Origin: Bosea beijingensis
GTDB lineage: Bacteria > Pseudomonadota > Alphaproteobacteria > Rhizobiales > Beijerinckiaceae
Length of the DNA stretch: 64,000 nt
Assembly: GCF_030758975.1 (NCBI RefSeq)
Contig: NZ_CP132359.1
Coordinates: 4,339,528 to 4,403,527 of the forward strand
Reading direction: 5' to 3'
The position numbers and the translations under genes are program-made. This document shows positions 45,149-56,034 of the stretch, one piece after another. The notes beneath the pieces are model-generated. The model saw only the letters and a list, made by a program, of their open reading frames with translations. It was not told the origin of the DNA and searched no databases. Positions within the stretch are counted from its first letter, which is position 1. The number at the start of each line of letters is the position of its first letter.

Positions 45149-45661
45149 ATGCTCAGACATATCGCCGTTGCCACCATCGCCCTGTCGGCAGCCGGCGCGG
45201 CCGCGCCGCCCGCTGAGGCGCGCGAGGTCGTCGGCATGCGTGACGGGCGCTTCGACCCCGGCACCATCGTGATCCGCACCGGCGAGCGGAAGCTCTACTA
45301 TGTCGTCTCGCCCGGCGAGGCCATCCGCTACACCATCGCCGTCGGCAAGGCCGGCAAGCAGTGGCGCGGCGTCAAATATGTCGAGGAATTGCAGGTCGAT
45401 CCGGCCTGGAGCCCGCCGGCCGAGGTCAAGCGCGACAATCCGCGCCTGCCCGACGTCATCCCCGGCGGCTCGCCGCGCAACCCGATGGGCGCCCGCGTCA
45501 TCGGGCTCGGGCCGACCGGGCAATACGCCATCCACGGCACCAACATGCCCAACACCATCGGCACCGCCGCATCCTATGGCTGCTTCCGCATGCACAACCA
45601 GGACGTGATCGACCTCTACGCCCGCGTCCGCATGGGCACGCCGGTCGTCGTCCTGCCCTGA
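45149..45661 (+). CDS. L,D-transpeptidase (YkuD domain)
   Basis: This 170-aa secreted enzyme has an N-terminal signal peptide (to about AEA, residue 24) and a YkuD catalytic domain with His129 in IHGTN and the nucleophile Cys145 in SYGCFRMHN. It forms 3-3 cross-links in peptidoglycan or attaches proteins to it. It stands alone in this direction between hmuV and the leftward dehydrogenase gene. Confidence 0.93.
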   Translation: MLRHIAVATIALSAAGAAAPPAEAREVVGMRDGRFDPGTIVIRTGERKLYYVVSPGEAIRYTIAVGKAGKQWRGVKYVEELQVDPAWSPPAEVKRDNPRLPDVIPGGSPRNPMGARVIGLGPTGQYAIHGTNMPNTIGTAASYGCFRMHNQDVIDLYARVRMGTPVVVLP

Positions 45662-45665
45662 ACCG

Positions 45666-46613
45666 TCAGAGAGGCACGCCGGCAGGCATCGGGCGGCCCG
45701 CAAAGAACGCCTTGAGATTGCCGAGGAGCGTTCGCAACTGGGCCTTCTTGGCGTCCTGCGAGCTCGCGGCGATATGCGGCGTCAGCACGACGTTGTCGAG
45801 CTTACGCAGCCGCTCCGGCACATGCGGCTCCACAGCGAAGACATCCAGCGCCGCGCCGCCGATCCGTTTCTGTTCGAGGGCAAGGCAGAGCGCCTCTTCG
45901 TCGATGACGAGGCCGCGCGAGATGTTCACGACATAGCCCTCCGACCCGAGCGCGTTCAGGACGGTATCGTCGACGGCATGGCGCGTCTCGGCGCTGGCCC
46001 GGACGGCGATCATCAGCACGTCCGCCCAGATGGCGAGGCCGAGCAGGCTGTCATGGAACTGGTACGGTAGATCCGGCTTGGGCGAGCGGCTGTGATAGCC
46101 GACCTCCATCTCGAAGGCCGCCGCCCGGCTCGCGATCTTGCTGCCGATGGCGCCGAGCCCATAGATGCCGACCCTGCGGCCGGCGAGATCCGGCGTATTC
46201 GAGACCGGCTCGATCCCCCGGCCCGTCCACAGACCGTCGCGCACGAAGCGGTCGCCGCGTCCGATGCCGCGCATCGCATTGAGCATGAGACCGACCGCGA
46301 ATTCCGCGACGCTGCGCGCATTGGCATCGGCAGCGTTGCAAAGCTGGATGCCACGCGCCTTGGCCGCCGCGGCATCGACCCCTTCGATCCCCGTGCCATA
46401 GCAGGCGATCAGTTCGAGTTTCGGCAGGGCGTCCATCAGCTCCGCGCTGGTCCGGCGCCCGCCATAGGTCACCAGCGCGCGTGCTTCCTTCGCCTCGACC
46501 GGAATACCCGCGGCATCGTCGCCATAAACTGGTCCGATCACCGTGTAACTCTGCTTCAGGCTTGCGATCGCATCATCGGCAAGGCGCGGCATCATCAGGA
46601 TCGTCGGCTTCAT
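45666..46613 (-). CDS. D-isomer-specific 2-hydroxyacid dehydrogenase
   Basis: This 315-aa NAD(P)-dependent dehydrogenase of the hydroxypyruvate/glyoxylate reductase group has the nucleotide motif GIYGLGAIGSKIA, catalytic Arg in VNISRG, Glu in FAVEPHVP and His in LTPHIAA. Start ATG 46613 gives MKPTILMMPRL. The stop lies 4 nt from the L,D-transpeptidase stop (convergent). The preferred substrate is not decided by sequence. Confidence 0.9.
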   Translation of the reverse strand: MKPTILMMPRLADDAIASLKQSYTVIGPVYGDDAAGIPVEAKEARALVTYGGRRTSAELMDALPKLELIACYGTGIEGVDAAAAKARGIQLCNAADANARSVAEFAVGLMLNAMRGIGRGDRFVRDGLWTGRGIEPVSNTPDLAGRRVGIYGLGAIGSKIASRAAAFEMEVGYHSRSPKPDLPYQFHDSLLGLAIWADVLMIAVRASAETRHAVDDTVLNALGSEGYVVNISRGLVIDEEALCLALEQKRIGGAALDVFAVEPHVPERLRKLDNVVLTPHIAASSQDAKKAQLRTLLGNLKAFFAGRPMPAGVPL

Positions 46614-46854
46614 CACAAGGCTCCGGGAGATGCTGCATCGCAGCACCGCGCGGAACTTTGCTCAACCCATGCTGGCGTTGGCCCCGTCATCCGCACCGCG
46701 CATTCCGGCCTTCGACCAAAGATTGGGCCAAGCTGTTCCAAAATCCCGAAATCGTCGGCGTTGCCCTCTCGCCGACCGCGCAGAACCGCGTTAACCTCCG
46801 CCCCGCGACACGTAACCACCCGTACGCTCGTGCGGGTCAGGAAGGGGCTATCAG

Positions 46855-47172
46855 ATGGACCATCTCGCCGACGTGAAGAAATTCGCCAGGAAGCCGCTCA
46901 ACGAAGCGGCCTTTGCCGGCATGTCGAAATCCTATGCGCTCGTGATGAGCAAGCCCGACACCCGCTACGTCGCCTGCTCGGATCCGGCCGAGCTCGATCG
47001 CGTCCGTGAAAACTTCCTGAAGAAGAAGCTCGGCCTCAAGTCCGGCGATCTCGACGGCTCCGTCAAGGCGATCTGCGAGCACATGAAGGCCGACAAGACC
47101 AAGTCCCGCCTGACCTTCTACTACCTGCTGGCCGAACATCACGGAAAGCTCGACCTCTTCGTCAAGAAGTAG
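46855..47172 (+). CDS. DUF2853 family protein
   Basis: This is a 105-aa small soluble protein with the DUF2853 pattern: FARKPLNEAAFAGMSKSYALV, VRENFLKKKLGL and the ending LTFYYLLAEHHGKLDLF. Function unknown. It is monocistronic, with AGGAAGGGG upstream. The 241 bp before it, up to the dehydrogenase start, contain only a small TGCTGC-ATC-GCAGCA repeat (46631-46645). Confidence 0.88.
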   Translation: MDHLADVKKFARKPLNEAAFAGMSKSYALVMSKPDTRYVACSDPAELDRVRENFLKKKLGLKSGDLDGSVKAICEHMKADKTKSRLTFYYLLAEHHGKLDLFVKK

Positions 47173-47255
47173 GGCCGCAGCCCGGCGACGCGCCGGGCGA
47201 CTTCCCCGACATTCGACAAGACGGGAGGCCGGCACCGAAGCCGGCCGAATTCCCG

Positions 47256-48560
47256 TCAATCGCGATAAAGGTCTGCGCGCGTCAGCGGCAGGCTGGACGC
47301 GCCCTTGCGGCGCTTCGAGACCAGCGTCTGGTTGATCAGCGCCCCGCCGCGCTCGAAGGCAAGCGAGCACCCGGCGAGATAAAGCAGCCACATCCGCGTC
47401 CGTTCCGGCCCGATCTCGGCCTCGGCCTTGGCCTTGTTGGCCTCCAGCCGCTCCCACCACAGCCGCGTCGTGCGCTGGTAATGCTCGCGCCAGCCCTCGA
47501 CGTCGTGGACCTCGAAGCCGTGGCGCTCGAGATTGGCGATCGACATGCCCAGATGATCGAGCTCGCCGCCCGGAAAGATGTAGCGCACCAGCGCGCGATA
47601 CTCCGCCGGCATCTTGTTGAAGGCCTTCTCGGTCTTCTTGGCGCGGCGCGAGATGGTGTGGTGCAGGTAGAGCCCCCGCGGCCGGAGCAAACGGTTCACC
47701 GTGCTGAAATACGCGGGATAGTTGCGGATGCCGACCTGCTCGAACATGCCGATCGAGGAGATCTTGTCGAACTCGCCCTCCATCTGCGTGTAGTCCCGCA
47801 GGTGCAGCGTCACCTTGTCCTGCAGGCCCCAGCGCTCGACCTTTTCACGCGCGTATTTGAGCTGCTCCTCGGCCAGCGTCACGCCATGGGCCTCGACGCC
47901 GTAATAGCGCGCGGCATGGCAGACCAGCGCGCCCCAGCCGCAACCGATATCGAGGAAGCGGTCGCCGGGCTTCAGCCGCAGCTTGCGGCAGATCATGTCG
48001 AGCTTGTCCTGCTGCGCCCGGCCGATATCGCCGTGCTCCCCCGTGAAATAGGCGCAGGTGTAGACCATCTCCTCATCGAGGAAGAGCCGGTAGAAATCGT
48101 TCGAGACGTCGTAGTGATAGGCGACATTGGCCTTGTTCGTCGCCGGGTCGCCGTCGCGCGCGATCTCGTCGCCCTTGCGGTGGTTGACCGCATCATCGGC
48201 CTTGCCGGGCGCGAAGAGGAAGCGGCGGACGAAGTCGAAGACAGCGCTTTTCGGGATGTTGCGCGCGAGCCTGCCGACCTTGCCCTCCGGCCGCGCCGCC
48301 GCGAGATCGAAGATCGAGCCGTTCAGGATCGAGAGCCGGTCGGCGATATGCAGGTGGAGCACGGTGTCGAGCTTCGGCTTGCGGATCAGCGCGGCCATCA
48401 CGCCGGCATCGGCGATGCCGATGGCCAGCCCGTCGCTCGGCCAGGAGGCCGGAACCATGCTGCCGTCCCAGAGCCGGAAGCCGAGTTTCAGGCCGAGCTT
48501 CTCATGCGCCTCGGCAAGAAGGCGGCGCAGGGCCGCGAGGCGCTTGTCATTGCTGTCCAT
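47256..48560 (-). CDS. Cyclopropane-fatty-acid synthase-family methyltransferase
   Basis: This 434-aa enzyme has the CFA synthase/mycolic-acid cyclopropane synthase domain: SAM motif FLDIGCGWGALV, YDVSNDFYRLFLDEEMVYTCAYF (in parts) before it, and ISSIGMFEQVG after it. It methylenates or methylates unsaturated acyl chains of membrane lipids. The N-terminal region of about 130 residues is the usual SCP-like extension. DUF2853 precedes it convergently. Confidence 0.92.
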   Translation of the reverse strand: MDSNDKRLAALRRLLAEAHEKLGLKLGFRLWDGSMVPASWPSDGLAIGIADAGVMAALIRKPKLDTVLHLHIADRLSILNGSIFDLAAARPEGKVGRLARNIPKSAVFDFVRRFLFAPGKADDAVNHRKGDEIARDGDPATNKANVAYHYDVSNDFYRLFLDEEMVYTCAYFTGEHGDIGRAQQDKLDMICRKLRLKPGDRFLDIGCGWGALVCHAARYYGVEAHGVTLAEEQLKYAREKVERWGLQDKVTLHLRDYTQMEGEFDKISSIGMFEQVGIRNYPAYFSTVNRLLRPRGLYLHHTISRRAKKTEKAFNKMPAEYRALVRYIFPGGELDHLGMSIANLERHGFEVHDVEGWREHYQRTTRLWWERLEANKAKAEAEIGPERTRMWLLYLAGCSLAFERGGALINQTLVSKRRKGASSLPLTRADLYRD

Positions 48561-48647
48561 CAGGCGAATCCGCTGCTATCCGGCTGCTGTTTGGACGCAA
48601 GAGCACAAATTGGCAATGTTCGGGCAAGGTTACGCCGCGCTGGCGCA

Positions 48648-48869
48648 TCAGAAGTCGCTGGCGATGCCCTTCACTTCCCAGTCGTCATAGCGCACCGGCT
48701 CCAACCCGCCGCGGCCGTTGACCTCACGCTGTTTGGCGACCTCGGCTGCATGGGCGTCGATCGCGGCGCGGCGCGCGACCGCCTCCGCCAGGGCGCGCTG
48801 CGCGGCGGGGGACAGAGCCTTGGTCTCAGCGGCATCCGCCGGCCTGTCCTGATCGGTCTTCTCGGGCAT
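48648..48869 (-). CDS. SDHAF4-like succinate dehydrogenase assembly factor (DUF1674)
   Basis: This 73-aa protein ends in the DUF1674/SDHAF4 signature RGGLEPVRYDDWEVKGIASDF (read in parts), preceded by a helical Ala-rich region. SDHAF4 binds flavinylated SdhA and helps it join SdhB. Start ATG 48869 follows AAGGAAG. The sdhCDAB operon it should serve lies 16 kb to the left. It diverges from htpX. Confidence 0.88.
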   Translation of the reverse strand: MPEKTDQDRPADAAETKALSPAAQRALAEAVARRAAIDAHAAEVAKQREVNGRGGLEPVRYDDWEVKGIASDF

Positions 48870-48985
48870 TTCGGCGCGCTTCCTTGCAGGATTCTCTTGC
48901 AGGATCGGGATAGCCCTCACCACATAGGGCACGACGCTCGCAGATGCGAGGGTCCGCGCAGACACGCGCCAGAGAAGGGGCTTCG

Positions 48986-49915
48986 ATGAATTACGTTCGC
49001 ACCGGCATGTTGATGGCGGGCCTGACGGCGCTGTTCGGCGCGGTCGGCTATCTGCTCGGCGGCGGGGGCGGCATGCTGATGGCGCTCGGCTTTGCCGCCG
49101 TGACCAATCTCTTCAGCTACTGGAATTCCGACCGTCTGGCGCTCGCCGCCCAGAATGCCCAGGAGGTCGACGAGCGTAGCGCGCCGGAGCTCTATGGGAT
49201 GGTGCGCGACCTCGCCGCCCGCGCGAACATGCCGATGCCGCGCGTCTACCTGATCCAGGAAGACCAGCCCAACGCCTTTGCCACCGGCCGCAACCCGCAG
49301 AACGCGGCCGTCGCGGCGACGACCGGCATCCTGCGCACGCTGACCTATGAGGAACTGGCCGGCGTGATGGCGCACGAACTCGCGCATATCAAGAACCACG
49401 ACACGCTGACCATGACGATCACCGCGACCTTCGCGGGCGCGATCTCCTCGCTCGTCACCTTCGGCATGTTCTTCGGCTCGCGCGACAACCGCCCGAACTT
49501 CATCGTCCAGATCCTGCTCTCGATCCTCGCCCCGATGGCCGCCGCCCTCATTCAGATGGCGATCTCGCGCTCGCGCGAGTACGAAGCGGACAAGCTCGGC
49601 GGCGAAATCTGCGGCAATCCGGTCTGGCTTGCCGACGCGCTCGCCAAGATCGCGGCCGGCGTCCAGAACATCCCCAACGAGACAGCCGAGGCCAAGCCTG
49701 CTACGGCGCACATGTTCATCATCAATCCCTTGACCGGCGGCGGCATGGATAATCTGTTTTCGACTCATCCCGACACCGGCAACCGTATCGCCGCCCTGAT
49801 GGAACAGGCGCGTGCGCTCGGTATCGGCCGCCGCAATGCTGGCACCGGCTTCACCGCCCAGGCCAGCGACAGCCCGTGGGGTAATTCTCCGCGCCAGCCT
49901 GGCCCGTGGGGCTGA
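48986..49915 (+). CDS. htpX: Membrane zinc metalloprotease HtpX
   Basis: This 309-aa M48 protease has two N-terminal membrane helices, the zinc motif [10 protein letters not shown] and the third ligand Glu in [11 protein letters not shown], with another hydrophobic pair in between. It degrades damaged membrane proteins in the stress response. The Gly/Pro-rich C-terminus ([14 protein letters not shown]) is typical of Hyphomicrobiales. Stop and the rsmB start are 1 nt apart. Confidence 0.95.
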   Translation: MNYVRTGMLMAGLTALFGAVGYLLGGGGGMLMALGFAAVTNLFSYWNSDRLALAAQNAQEVDERSAPELYGMVRDLAARANMPMPRVYLIQEDQPNAFATGRNPQNAAVAATTGILRTLTYEELAGVMAHELAHIKNHDTLTMTITATFAGAISSLVTFGMFFGSRDNRPNFIVQILLSILAPMAAALIQMAISRSREYEADKLGGEICGNPVWLADALAKIAAGVQNIPNETAEAKPATAHMFIINPLTGGGMDNLFSTHPDTGNRIAALMEQARALGIGRRNAGTGFTAQASDSPWGNSPRQPGPWG

Positions 49916-49916
49916 G

Positions 49917-51281
49917 ATGGCCAGCCAATCCTCCTCGCACCGCCCGCCCCAGCCGGAGACGCCGGTCAAGCTCGACGATGCGCCGGGCCTGCCCGCTCGC
50001 CGTCTCGCAGCCGCGGTCATCGACGAAGTCCTGCGCGCCCGCGTTGCGCTCGACGAGACACTGGAACGGATGCTGCCGGAATCCGGGCTCGACGCGGCCG
50101 ATGCGAGCCTCGCCCGCGCCATCGTGGTGACGGCCTTCCGCCGCCTCGGCACGGTCCAGCAGGCGATCAATGCGCGGCTCGACCGCGGCAGCCCGCGCAA
50201 ATCCGGGCCGTTCGAGCCGATCGTGACGGCCGCAGCCGCCCAGATCCTCTTCCTCGACGTGCCGGACCATGCCGCCGTCGATATCGCCATCCGGCAATTG
50301 CACGAGGACCCGCGCTCGGCCCGCTACGCCGCGCTCGGCAATGCCGTGCTGCGCCGCCTCGCCCGCGAGCGCGACGCCGTTCTGGCCGAAGCTCAGGCGG
50401 AAGTCTTCGGCGATACGCCCGACTGGCTGATCGAGAGCTGGTGCGCGGCCTATGGCGAGGACACCGCTGCCGCGATAGCGCAGAGCCACCGCGAGGAGCC
50501 GCCGCTCGACCTCTCCGTCAAGGCCGGCGCTGCCGGCTGGGCCGAGAAGCTCGACGGCATCGCCTTGCCGATCGGCTCGGTGCGCCTGCGCGAGCGCCAG
50601 GCCATCGCCGGCCTGCCCGGCTTCGACGAAGGCGACTGGTGGGTGCAGGATGCCGCCGCCGCCCTGCCGGTGAAGCTCCTCGCTCCAAAACCGGGCGAAC
50701 GCATCGCCGATCTCTGCGCAGCGCCGGGCGGCAAAACCGCCCAGATCGCAGCGGCCGGCGCCAATGTCACCGCGCTCGATCGCTCCGGCCCGCGCCTGCG
50801 CCGCCTCAAGGCCAATTTGGCCCGGCTCGGCCTCACCGCCGAGGTGGTGACCGCCGATGCCGTGACCTGGAAGGCCGAGCCCTTCGACGCCGTGCTGCTC
50901 GATGCGCCCTGCAGCGCGACCGGCACGATCCGCCGTCACCCCGACGTCGCCTGGACCAAGCTGCCCGAAGATCGCGACCGGCTCGCCGCCCTGCAGGCAC
51001 GCTTGTTCGACGCCGCCGCCGCGCTGACGAAGCCCGGCGGACGCCTCGTCTATTGCACCTGTTCGCTCGAACCGCAGGAAGGCGAGGAGCAGACCACAGC
51101 CTTTCTCGCCCGCAATCCCCAGTTTCGTCGCGAAGCGGTTCGCCCGGAGGAAATCGGCGGTTTGACGGAAGCAATCGACGCCAACGGCGATATCCGGACC
51201 CTGCCGCATCAATTGCAGGGCGAAACGCCACGCCTTTCCGGATGGGCGGGATTTTACGCAACCCGCCTGATCAGGCTATGA
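49917..51281 (+). CDS. rsmB: 16S rRNA (cytosine-C5) methyltransferase RsmB/Sun-like
   Basis: This 454-aa protein has an N-terminal NusB-like RNA-binding domain (about 25-150) and a RsmB/Nop2 methyltransferase domain. The SAM motif is DLCAAPGGKTAQIA. The two catalytic cysteines are in LLDAPCSATG and VYCTCSLEPQE. It modifies 16S rRNA. Translationally coupled to htpX. Confidence 0.94.
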   Translation: MASQSSSHRPPQPETPVKLDDAPGLPARRLAAAVIDEVLRARVALDETLERMLPESGLDAADASLARAIVVTAFRRLGTVQQAINARLDRGSPRKSGPFEPIVTAAAAQILFLDVPDHAAVDIAIRQLHEDPRSARYAALGNAVLRRLARERDAVLAEAQAEVFGDTPDWLIESWCAAYGEDTAAAIAQSHREEPPLDLSVKAGAAGWAEKLDGIALPIGSVRLRERQAIAGLPGFDEGDWWVQDAAAALPVKLLAPKPGERIADLCAAPGGKTAQIAAAGANVTALDRSGPRLRRLKANLARLGLTAEVVTADAVTWKAEPFDAVLLDAPCSATGTIRRHPDVAWTKLPEDRDRLAALQARLFDAAAALTKPGGRLVYCTCSLEPQEGEEQTTAFLARNPQFRREAVRPEEIGGLTEAIDANGDIRTLPHQLQGETPRLSGWAGFYATRLIRL

Positions 51282-51338
51282 CGGAGCCGGGATTCGCGCG
51301 GCACGCCGCCGCGCCCGGACACGGAGCTGACGGGGGAT

Positions 51339-53084
51339 TTGAGCGGGTGGGCTGAGCGACGGGGATTGGCCCAGGCCGCGATCGGACGGGCGGCGCGGCG
51401 AACCCGTGGCCAGTTCATCGGGGCCACCCGCAAGCTCTGGCCCTTCGGCCGCAGCAACGCCACGCGCCTGCTCTTCGCCCCGCACGACCTGCGCACCGCC
51501 GATCCGACGACGGCCAGCGATTTCTATGCAGGGTATTACGCCTTCGCCGGGCGGACCTTGCGCAGCCACGGCGAATCGCCCTTCGACGCGACACCGCCGA
51601 GCGAGGCCTGGGCCGAAGCGCTCTACGGTTTCGGCTGGCTGCGCCATATGCGCGCCGCCGACACCGCCATCGCCCGCGCCAATGCCCGCAGCCTCGTCGA
51701 GGATTTCATCGCCCGACGCCGGGATCGCCACGACATCGCCCGCCGCCCGGCCGTGATGGCACGCCGGCTGATCTCCTTCCTCTCGCATTCGCCATTGCTG
51801 CTCGAAGGCGCCGACCACGCCTTCTACGAGCGCTATCTGCGCCATGTCTCGCGCCTCACCGACCGGGTCAGCCTGGCGCTTGCCGGTGCCGTCGAGGGCG
51901 CCGACCGGCTGAACGGCCTGATCGCCATCGCCTTCGCCGCGATCTGCCTCGATGGGCAGGATGCTCGACGCCGCCGGATCGAGACCGTGCTCTCCGAAGA
52001 GCTCGACGAGCAGATCCTGCCCGATGGCGGCCATCTCTCGCGCAATCCGCGCCTGCTGATCGAATTCCTGCTCGATCTCTTGCCCCTGCGCGAGACCTTC
52101 GCCGCCCGCGGCCTCGAACCGCCGCGCGGGATGCTGACCGCGATCGAGCGGATGATGCCGCATTTGCGCCTGTTCCGGCATGGCGATGGGGCGCTGGCCC
52201 TGTTCAACGGCATGGGCACGACCCCGCCCGACCTGATGGCGACGCTCGCCGCCTATGACGATGCCCGCGGCCGGCCGACCGAGCACGCCGCCTATTCCGG
52301 CTATAGCCGCCTCGCCGCCGAGCGCAGCATCGTCGTCACCGATGCCGGCGCGCCGCCGCGCGGCGCCTATTCGGTCGAGGCCCATGCCGGCTGCCTCGCC
52401 TTCGAATTCTCCAGCGGCGCGCAGCGCATCATCGTCAATTGCGGGGCCAGCCGCTTCGGCCCGCGGGAGCTGAGGCTCGCCGCGCGCAGCACCGCCGCCC
52501 ATTCGACGCTCGTCCTCGACGATCGCTCCAGCGCCAATTTCGGTATGGTGCTCGGCGAGATGCGCGTCGTCTCCGGTCCGCGCGATGTCCGCGTCGCCCG
52601 CCAGGACGGCGCGGACGGTGCCGAATGGGTCGCGAGCCATGACGGCTATCGCCGCGGCCTCGGCGCAACCCATACTCGTCGCCTGACGCTCGCCCGCGAC
52701 GGCGCCGCCCTCTCAGGCGAGGACGAGGTCGCCCTGACCGGCACGCGCACGGAACTCACTGCCGCCCTGCGCTTCCATCTGCATCCGAATGTCCGCGCCA
52801 GCCTCGTCCGCGAGGGCAGCGGCGCCCTTCTGGCGCTCGCCTCCGGAGAAGTCTGGAGCTTCGAGGCCGGAGGGCGGATCATCGCCATCGAGGAGAGCAT
52901 CTTCCTCGCCGGCTCCGATGGCAGGCGCCGTACCGAACAACTCGTCATCAGCTTCGATGCCCTGGCGACCCCGCGCGTCGCCTGGCGCCTCAGCCGGATC
53001 AGCACCGCCCATCCCCGCGCCGGCAGGTCGATCGCCGACGTGATCGCCGAGCGCGCTGCAGCGGAACCCGCATCCGACGCGTGA
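51339..53084 (+). CDS. Heparinase II/III-family protein
   Basis: This 581-aa protein has an alpha/alpha-barrel N-terminal half (about 60-290) and a C-terminal heparinase II/III beta-sandwich (about 310-560; for example [20 protein letters not shown] and [13 protein letters not shown]). Such proteins are polysaccharide lyases or act in envelope biogenesis. No signal peptide is evident. A TTG start at 51339 follows GGGGGA. The setting between rsmB and purH is one I associate with this order; substrate unknown. Confidence 0.87.
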   Translation: MSGWAERRGLAQAAIGRAARRTRGQFIGATRKLWPFGRSNATRLLFAPHDLRTADPTTASDFYAGYYAFAGRTLRSHGESPFDATPPSEAWAEALYGFGWLRHMRAADTAIARANARSLVEDFIARRRDRHDIARRPAVMARRLISFLSHSPLLLEGADHAFYERYLRHVSRLTDRVSLALAGAVEGADRLNGLIAIAFAAICLDGQDARRRRIETVLSEELDEQILPDGGHLSRNPRLLIEFLLDLLPLRETFAARGLEPPRGMLTAIERMMPHLRLFRHGDGALALFNGMGTTPPDLMATLAAYDDARGRPTEHAAYSGYSRLAAERSIVVTDAGAPPRGAYSVEAHAGCLAFEFSSGAQRIIVNCGASRFGPRELRLAARSTAAHSTLVLDDRSSANFGMVLGEMRVVSGPRDVRVARQDGADGAEWVASHDGYRRGLGATHTRRLTLARDGAALSGEDEVALTGTRTELTAALRFHLHPNVRASLVREGSGALLALASGEVWSFEAGGRIIAIEESIFLAGSDGRRRTEQLVISFDALATPRVAWRLSRISTAHPRAGRSIADVIAERAAAEPASDA

Positions 53085-53185
53085 CGGTTCTGCGACGGCG
53101 GCTTTTGCCTTTTGCAGCGCAGCATGATAGCCCGCGCGCGTCTGCCGAAACTGCCTTCCTGCAATCAAAGCCGGACCTTATCCCG

Positions 53186-54778
53186 ATGCCGAATGAGCTT
53201 CGCCGCGTCGAACGCGCGCTCCTTTCCGTTTCCGACAAGACGGGTCTGATCGACTTCGCGCGCGCCCTCCACCAGCTCGGCATCGCGCTGGTCTCGACCG
53301 GCGGCACCGCCAAGGCGATCGCCGAGGCCGGTCTGCCGGTTTCGGACGTCTCCGACCTCACCGGCTTCCCCGAGATGATGGACGGCCGGGTCAAAACCCT
53401 GCATCCGAAGGTCCATGGCGGCCTGCTCGCCATCCGCTCGCATCCCGAGCACCAGGCCTCGATGCTCGGCCACGGCATCCAGCCGATCGACCTGCTGGTC
53501 GTGAACCTCTATCCGTTCGAAGCGACCGTCGCCGCCGGCAAGGCCTATGACGACTGCATCGAGAATATCGATATCGGCGGCCCCGCGATGATCCGCGCCG
53601 CTGCCAAGAACCACCACGACGTCGCCGTCGTGGTCGAGCCGGCCGATTACCCCTCCGTCCTCGCCGATCTCGAGGCCCAGAAGGGTGCGACCACGCTGAC
53701 GCTGCGCCGCAAGCTCGCCCAGAAGGCCTATGCCCGCACGGCGGCCTATGACGCGGCGATCTCGAACTGGTTCGCCAATGAGCTCGGCGACACGGCCCCG
53801 CATTTCCGCGCGCTCGGCGGCGCGCTCGCCGAGACGATGCGCTATGGCGAGAACCCGCATCAATGGGCCGCCTTCTACCGCACCCCGGAGAACCGGCCGG
53901 GCGTCTCGACCGCGCGCCAGGTCCAGGGCAAGCAGCTCTCCTACAACAACATCAACGACACCGACGCCGCCTTCGAATGCGTCGCCGAGTTCGTCCCCGA
54001 GGCCTCGGCCGCCTGTGTCATCGTCAAACACGCCAACCCTTGCGGCGTCGCCGCTGGCGGCTCGCTGCTCGAAGCCTATGAGCGCGCACTGGCCTGCGAC
54101 CCCGTTTCGGCCTTCGGCGGCATCGTCGCGCTGAACCGCAAGCTCGACGCCACCGCGGCCAAGAAGATCGTCGAGATCTTCACCGAAGTCATCATCGCGC
54201 CGGATGCCGACGAGGAGGCGATTGCCATGATCGCCGCCAAGAAAAACCTGCGCCTGCTGCTCACCGGCGGCCTGCCGGATGTCCGCGCACCCGGCCTGTC
54301 GCTGCGCACCGTCTCCGGCGGCTTCCTCGCCCAGTCGCGCGACAATGCCGTCGTCGACGACATGGAGCTGAAGGTCGTGACAAAGCGCCAGCCGAGCGAG
54401 CGCGAGCTTGCCGACCTGCGCTTCGCCTTCCGCGTCGCCAAGCACGTCAAGTCGAACGCCATCGTCTATGCCAAGAACCTCGCCACCGTCGGCATCGGCG
54501 CCGGCCAGATGAGCCGCGTCGATTCCTCGCGCATCGCCGCCTGGAAGGCCGCCGAGGCCGCGAAGGCTGCCGGCGTCGCGGAAAGCCTCGCCAAGGGCTC
54601 GGTCGTCGCCTCCGATGCCTTCTTCCCCTTCGCCGACGGCCTGCTCGCCGCGGCGGAAGCCGGCGCGACCGCGGTGATCCAGCCCGGCGGCTCGATGCGC
54701 GACGACGAGGTCATCAAGGCCGCCGACGAGGCCGGCCTCGCCATGGTCTTCACCGGGCACCGCCACTTCCGCCATTGA
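53186..54778 (+). CDS. purH: Bifunctional AICAR formyltransferase/IMP cyclohydrolase
   Basis: This 530-aa enzyme catalyses the last two steps of IMP synthesis. The N-terminal IMP cyclohydrolase domain has [11 protein letters not shown] and [13 protein letters not shown]. The C-terminal formyltransferase has [18 protein letters not shown] (catalytic Lys-His) and the ending [13 protein letters not shown] 53186 is used. The 101 bp before it show no recognisable purine riboswitch. Confidence 0.97.
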   Translation: MPNELRRVERALLSVSDKTGLIDFARALHQLGIALVSTGGTAKAIAEAGLPVSDVSDLTGFPEMMDGRVKTLHPKVHGGLLAIRSHPEHQASMLGHGIQPIDLLVVNLYPFEATVAAGKAYDDCIENIDIGGPAMIRAAAKNHHDVAVVVEPADYPSVLADLEAQKGATTLTLRRKLAQKAYARTAAYDAAISNWFANELGDTAPHFRALGGALAETMRYGENPHQWAAFYRTPENRPGVSTARQVQGKQLSYNNINDTDAAFECVAEFVPEASAACVIVKHANPCGVAAGGSLLEAYERALACDPVSAFGGIVALNRKLDATAAKKIVEIFTEVIIAPDADEEAIAMIAAKKNLRLLLTGGLPDVRAPGLSLRTVSGGFLAQSRDNAVVDDMELKVVTKRQPSERELADLRFAFRVAKHVKSNAIVYAKNLATVGIGAGQMSRVDSSRIAAWKAAEAAKAAGVAESLAKGSVVASDAFFPFADGLLAAAEAGATAVIQPGGSMRDDEVIKAADEAGLAMVFTGHRHFRH

Positions 54779-54852
54779 CGGCGGCACCGGCCGCGGGACA
54801 CCCTCGCTGACAAGCTGCGCGTTAAGCCGCGCAGCGGGGGACAGGGGCTTGC

Positions 54853-56031
54853 ATGGCGAAAGCTCACAAATCCGGCGCGCTGCTCAGGGAGCGCGTCGAA
54901 CACCAGCATGCGAGGGTTTCCTACGTCGAGCTGTTCTTCGACCTGGTCTTCGTCTTCGCGATCACCCAGATCTCGCACACGCTTCTCGAGCATTTCAGCC
55001 CGCTCGGCGTGGCCCAGGCCGCCTTCCTGCTCGGCGCCGTCTGGTGGATTTGGATCTACACGAGCTGGGTGACGAACTGGCTCGATCCCGAACGTTCCCC
55101 GGTTCGCATCCTGCTCTTCGTCCTGATGTTCCTCGGCCTGGTTATGTCCAGCGCATTGCCCGAGGCCTTCGGCGCGAACGGCCTCGCTTTCGCCGGCGCT
55201 TATGTCACCGCCCAGCTCGTCCGCTCGATCTTCACGATGGTGAGCCTGAAGGGCGCCTCGCCGGCGAACTATCGCAACTTCCAGCGCATCACGATCTGGC
55301 TCGCCTGCTCGGCCGTATTCTGGATCGCCGGCGGCTTGAGCGAAGGCCCCCTGCGCTTCGGTCTCTGGCTGGTCGCCCTCGGCATCGAATATGTCGGCCC
55401 GGCCGCAGGCTTCCGCGTTCCGGGCCTTGGGCACTCGCGCACCAGCGACTGGAATGTCGAGGGCGGCCATCTCTCGGAACGCTGCGCTCTCTTCATCATC
55501 ATCGCGCTCGGCGAATCCGTCCTGATGACCGGCGCGACCGCCGCGAAGTTGCCGGTGACGGCCGTCAACCTGACGGCCTTCTTCAATGCCTTCCTGAGCT
55601 CGGTCGCGATGTGGTGGATCTATTTCCATATCGGCGCCGAGCGGGCGAGCCACCATATCGCCCGCTCAAACGATCCCGGCCGGATCGCACGCATCGCCTA
55701 TACCTATCTGCATGTCCTGCTGGTCGCCGGCATCATCCTCGTCGCCGTGGGCGACGAACTGGTGATCGCGCATCCCACCGGCCATACCGATGGCAGAACG
55801 GCGATCGCGGTCCTGGCCGGCCCGGCCTTCTACCTGCTCGGCAATCTGTTGTTCAAGCGCATAACGGCCGGCTGGTACCCCCTCTCCCATCTCGTCGGCC
55901 TGGGCCTGCTCGCCATTCTAACGCCGGCCTGGACGGTACTGCCGCCGCTGGGCTTCAGCCTGTCGGCAACCGCGATCCTGATCCTGGTCGCGGCCTGGGA
56001 AGCGATCTCGCTGCGGCCGAAGGAAACCTGA
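54853..56031 (+). CDS. Low-temperature-requirement protein A (LtrA)-family membrane protein
   Basis: This 392-aa integral membrane protein has about 11-12 hydrophobic segments. The LtrA signature [18 protein letters not shown] is near residue 22 and [16 protein letters not shown] is in the middle. Function is poorly known. The ATG at 54853 is used. It is followed 3 nt later by a small membrane protein gene and then a YbaK-like gene, forming an operon. Confidence 0.9.
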   Translation: MAKAHKSGALLRERVEHQHARVSYVELFFDLVFVFAITQISHTLLEHFSPLGVAQAAFLLGAVWWIWIYTSWVTNWLDPERSPVRILLFVLMFLGLVMSSALPEAFGANGLAFAGAYVTAQLVRSIFTMVSLKGASPANYRNFQRITIWLACSAVFWIAGGLSEGPLRFGLWLVALGIEYVGPAAGFRVPGLGHSRTSDWNVEGGHLSERCALFIIIALGESVLMTGATAAKLPVTAVNLTAFFNAFLSSVAMWWIYFHIGAERASHHIARSNDPGRIARIAYTYLHVLLVAGIILVAVGDELVIAHPTGHTDGRTAIAVLAGPAFYLLGNLLFKRITAGWYPLSHLVGLGLLAILTPAWTVLPPLGFSLSATAILILVAAWEAISLRPKET

Positions 56032-56034
56032 TCC

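Noticed and set aside
53085..53185. Possible purine riboswitch before purH
   Set aside because: No conserved aptamer-like pairing or motif could be seen in this 101-bp gap.
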